NCBI GenBank assembly: GCA_937901345.1
Contig: CALCHM010000055.1
Span: 1 to 16,813, forward strand
Direction: 5' to 3'
DNA: 16,813 bases
DNA from: an uncultured Prevotella sp.
GTDB lineage: Bacteria; Bacteroidota; Bacteroidia; Bacteroidales; Bacteroidaceae
Under the pieces are notes generated by a model, which made no database searches, was not told the origin of the DNA, and worked only from the letters and a program-made list of their open reading frames with translations. Position numbers and translations under genes: made by a program. This document shows, piece after piece, positions 15,910-16,813 of this stretch (the first letter of the stretch is position 1; the number at the start of each line of letters is the position of its first letter).

Positions 15910-15976
15910 CCTTGAAATCTCATAACTTCGGAACTTTAACCCCTTAGAATCTAAAAACCTTAACCCCCAAATCTCT
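15910..15976 (+). repeat. degenerate ~16-bp repeat ahead of the glutaredoxin-like gene
   Basis: CTT-initiated units recur at 15911, 15926, 15943 and 15959 (steps of 15, 17 and 16): CTTGAAATCT, CTTCGGAACT, CTTAGAATCT, CTTAACCCCC. The similarity is modest but the spacing is regular, and the array runs up to the start codon at 15977. A small inverted repeat AAGGTC/GACCTT (15891-15896, 15908-15913) precedes it, which is too weak for a confident terminator after rnr. Confidence 0.5.
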
Positions 15977-16288
15977 ATGAAAGTTTACGTAATGTCGGGT
16001 TGTCCCGACTGCACTCAGATAAAAGAGTTAGCAAAGACCGACGCACGCTTCACCTTAGTGGACATTGGTGAAAGTCCGCTCAACCTGAAGGAATTCCTGC
16101 GTCTTCGTGATTCCCATCCCGCTTTTGATCGCGTAAAGGAGCGTGGCACTATTGGTATTCCTTGTTTTGTGCAGGAGAATGGTGCTATCGTATTCTCGCT
16201 TGATCGCCTTACGAATCCTCCCCAGTCAGACGCTGAGGCTGATGTTCCTCAAGGAGCAGCGTGTAGTTTAGACGGAAAAGGATGTTAA
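15977..16288 (+). CDS. glutaredoxin-like thiol-disulfide protein
   Basis: A 103-residue protein with a thioredoxin fold of the glutaredoxin-related type. It starts MKVYVMSGCPDCTQIKEL: first strand, then the CPDC redox motif at residues 9-12. The second strand is FTLVDIG, followed by LKEFLRLRDSHPAFD, a helix, and TIGIPCFV, where P62 is the cis-Pro expected before the third strand, with an extra Cys at 63. The tail ends ACSLDGKGC, giving two more cysteines. No signal peptide, so it should act in the cytoplasm, probably in thiol-disulfide exchange; partners are unknown. It lies 127 bases after rnr and is followed by a strong hairpin, so it may be co-transcribed with rnr or separate. Confidence 0.8.
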   Translation: MKVYVMSGCPDCTQIKELAKTDARFTLVDIGESPLNLKEFLRLRDSHPAFDRVKERGTIGIPCFVQENGAIVFSLDRLTNPPQSDAEADVPQGAACSLDGKGC

Positions 16289-16306
16289 TCCTGTGTAATA
16301 AACAAA

Positions 16307-16351
16307 GAAAAGAGGCTGTGTCGTAATCCATTTACGGCGCAGCCTCTTTTC
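16307..16351 (+). terminator. long-stem intrinsic terminator after the glutaredoxin-like gene
   Basis: A 20-bp stem from 16307-16326 and 16332-16351 with a 5-base loop (TCCAT). The arms differ at only two positions, both of which can form G-U pairs in the plus-strand transcript. The 3' arm ends AGCCTCTTTTC, so the T run lies inside the stem. Lying 19 bases after the stop codon, it should end this transcript. Confidence 0.75.
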
Positions 16352-16637
16352 GGTACGTCCCAAAGGAGTAAAACGTTAGACATGTGTTCAATAAATAGAG
16401 GCAACCGAGTGCGTTGGGGAAGCGATGAACCATCTTTGTAATGAGGCGTTGCCGAGTTAGGTGACTTGCGTGACACATTTTTTGCCTTGTCCGCAGGCGT
16501 TTTCGTGAAAAAATCCCATCACGAATTAATAATTCGCGAATTAGTAAACGTGAGTTCGATATAAGTATAATCCGTAAAACGAAGCGTATGTTGGGGAAAT
16601 TCGCTTTTTTTTGGGGGGGATTGGGGTGTTTGTAAAT
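16352..16637. other. non-coding spacer with palindromes and a T8G7 tract
   Basis: No open frame here looks like a gene. Visible structure: the inverted repeat CGTGA/TCACG (16504-16508, 16519-16523), then CGAATT-aat-AATTCG (16522-16536) running into the perfect palindrome AATTCGCGAATT (16531-16542), and a weak AAGCG/CGCTT pair followed by eight T and seven G (16605-16619). It might hold a small RNA or control elements, but nothing proves it. Confidence 0.5.
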
Positions 16638-16682
16638 GAACGGCATCAGGACGTGGGGTCTGATGCCGTTCTTGTTTTGTTT
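16638..16682 (+). terminator. intrinsic terminator with no gene in front of it
   Basis: A perfect 12-bp stem (GAACGGCATCAG at 16638-16649, CTGATGCCGTTC at 16660-16671) with a 10-base loop is followed by TTGTTTTGTTTA. It is a good rho-independent terminator on the plus strand, but the last plus-strand gene already ends at another terminator 287 bases earlier. Downstream to 16813 I see only an inverted repeat TTCACTT/AAGTGAA near the end and, on the minus strand, an open frame ending at a TAA near 16684 that could be the end of a gene from outside the window; its sequence is not recognisable. Confidence 0.65.
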
Positions 16683-16813
16683 AATGGTTGGGTGGTATTG
16701 CGTTCGAATGGTATTCTAATGGCGGTTGCGAGCGCAGCCAAATTTCCAAACAAGGCACCAAATTCTGCCGCGTTTCACTTGCGCCACGCTGGTAAGTGAA
16801 TGTAGATGTGTTG

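Noticed and set aside
16332..16646. Minus-strand frame of about 104 codons in the last spacer
   Set aside because: It spans the arms of two terminators and a homopolymer tract, and its translation is basic and low in gene-like features.
16611..16799. Plus-strand frame of 62 codons near the right edge
   Set aside because: It translates the terminator hairpin and the flanking spacer; no recognisable protein.
16755..16800. Inverted repeat TTCACTT/AAGTGAA near the right edge as a mobile element end
   Set aside because: Only seven paired bases, no transposase and no target duplication visible within the window.
1..16813. tRNA, rRNA, CRISPR array, phage or defence genes
   Set aside because: No cloverleaf, rRNA segment, spaced identical repeats, integrase, transposase or defence-type protein was seen on either strand.

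Overview
The window comes from a Bacteroidales chromosome, probably a Prevotellaceae-like member. The main reasons are: PorQ of the type IX secretion system (T9SS) next to cmk and ispH, as in Porphyromonas gingivalis; a GH84 enzyme with a T9SS-type C-terminal sorting domain; a TonB protein with the EWCDLVFEGRN start typical of the phylum; a DUF4294 protein; and several exact copies of the Bacteroidetes -7 promoter element TAnnTTTG (mostly TAACTTTG). Shine-Dalgarno sequences are largely absent, which also fits. The content is mainly conserved chromosomal genes. I see no phage, insertion sequence, CRISPR array, tRNA or rRNA.

Layout. Positions 1-7142 are all minus strand: the start of pta (cut by the window edge), an aldo/keto reductase, then a close-packed run that reads tonB-like > polyprenyl synthase > tatD > secreted GH84 hexosaminidase, ending at a strong hairpin at 1504-1542. 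A short symmetric divergent promoter region (about 7199-7236) separates this from the plus-strand cluster porQ > cmk > ispH, which ends at a clear terminator (9959-9998). The next spacer (9891-10187) holds a two-copy 42-bp repeat built on the palindrome ACCACCGGTGGT. Positions 10188-13365 are minus strand again: DUF4294 protein > prmC > ribD > a methyltransferase-like protein whose cofactor site is degraded. From 13531 to 16288 the plus strand carries rnr and a small glutaredoxin-like gene, closed by a 20-bp hairpin. The last 525 bases hold no convincing gene but do contain palindromes and a second, gene-less terminator.

How the genes fit together. The GH84 enzyme has a Sec signal peptide and a T9SS sorting domain, so PorQ and the rest of the T9SS are its likely export and surface-attachment route. 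TonB supplies energy to outer-membrane importers. IspH makes isoprenoid precursors and the polyprenyl synthase extends them. RibD makes riboflavin precursors, PrmC modifies release factors, RNase R degrades structured RNA, and Pta links acetyl-CoA to acetate metabolism.

The most unusual signal is in the spacers. Three short 5' leaders (before ispH, prmC and the glutaredoxin gene) are each filled with a different degenerate tandem repeat, with periods of 7, 9 and about 16 bp. I found no obvious new defence or mobile system here.
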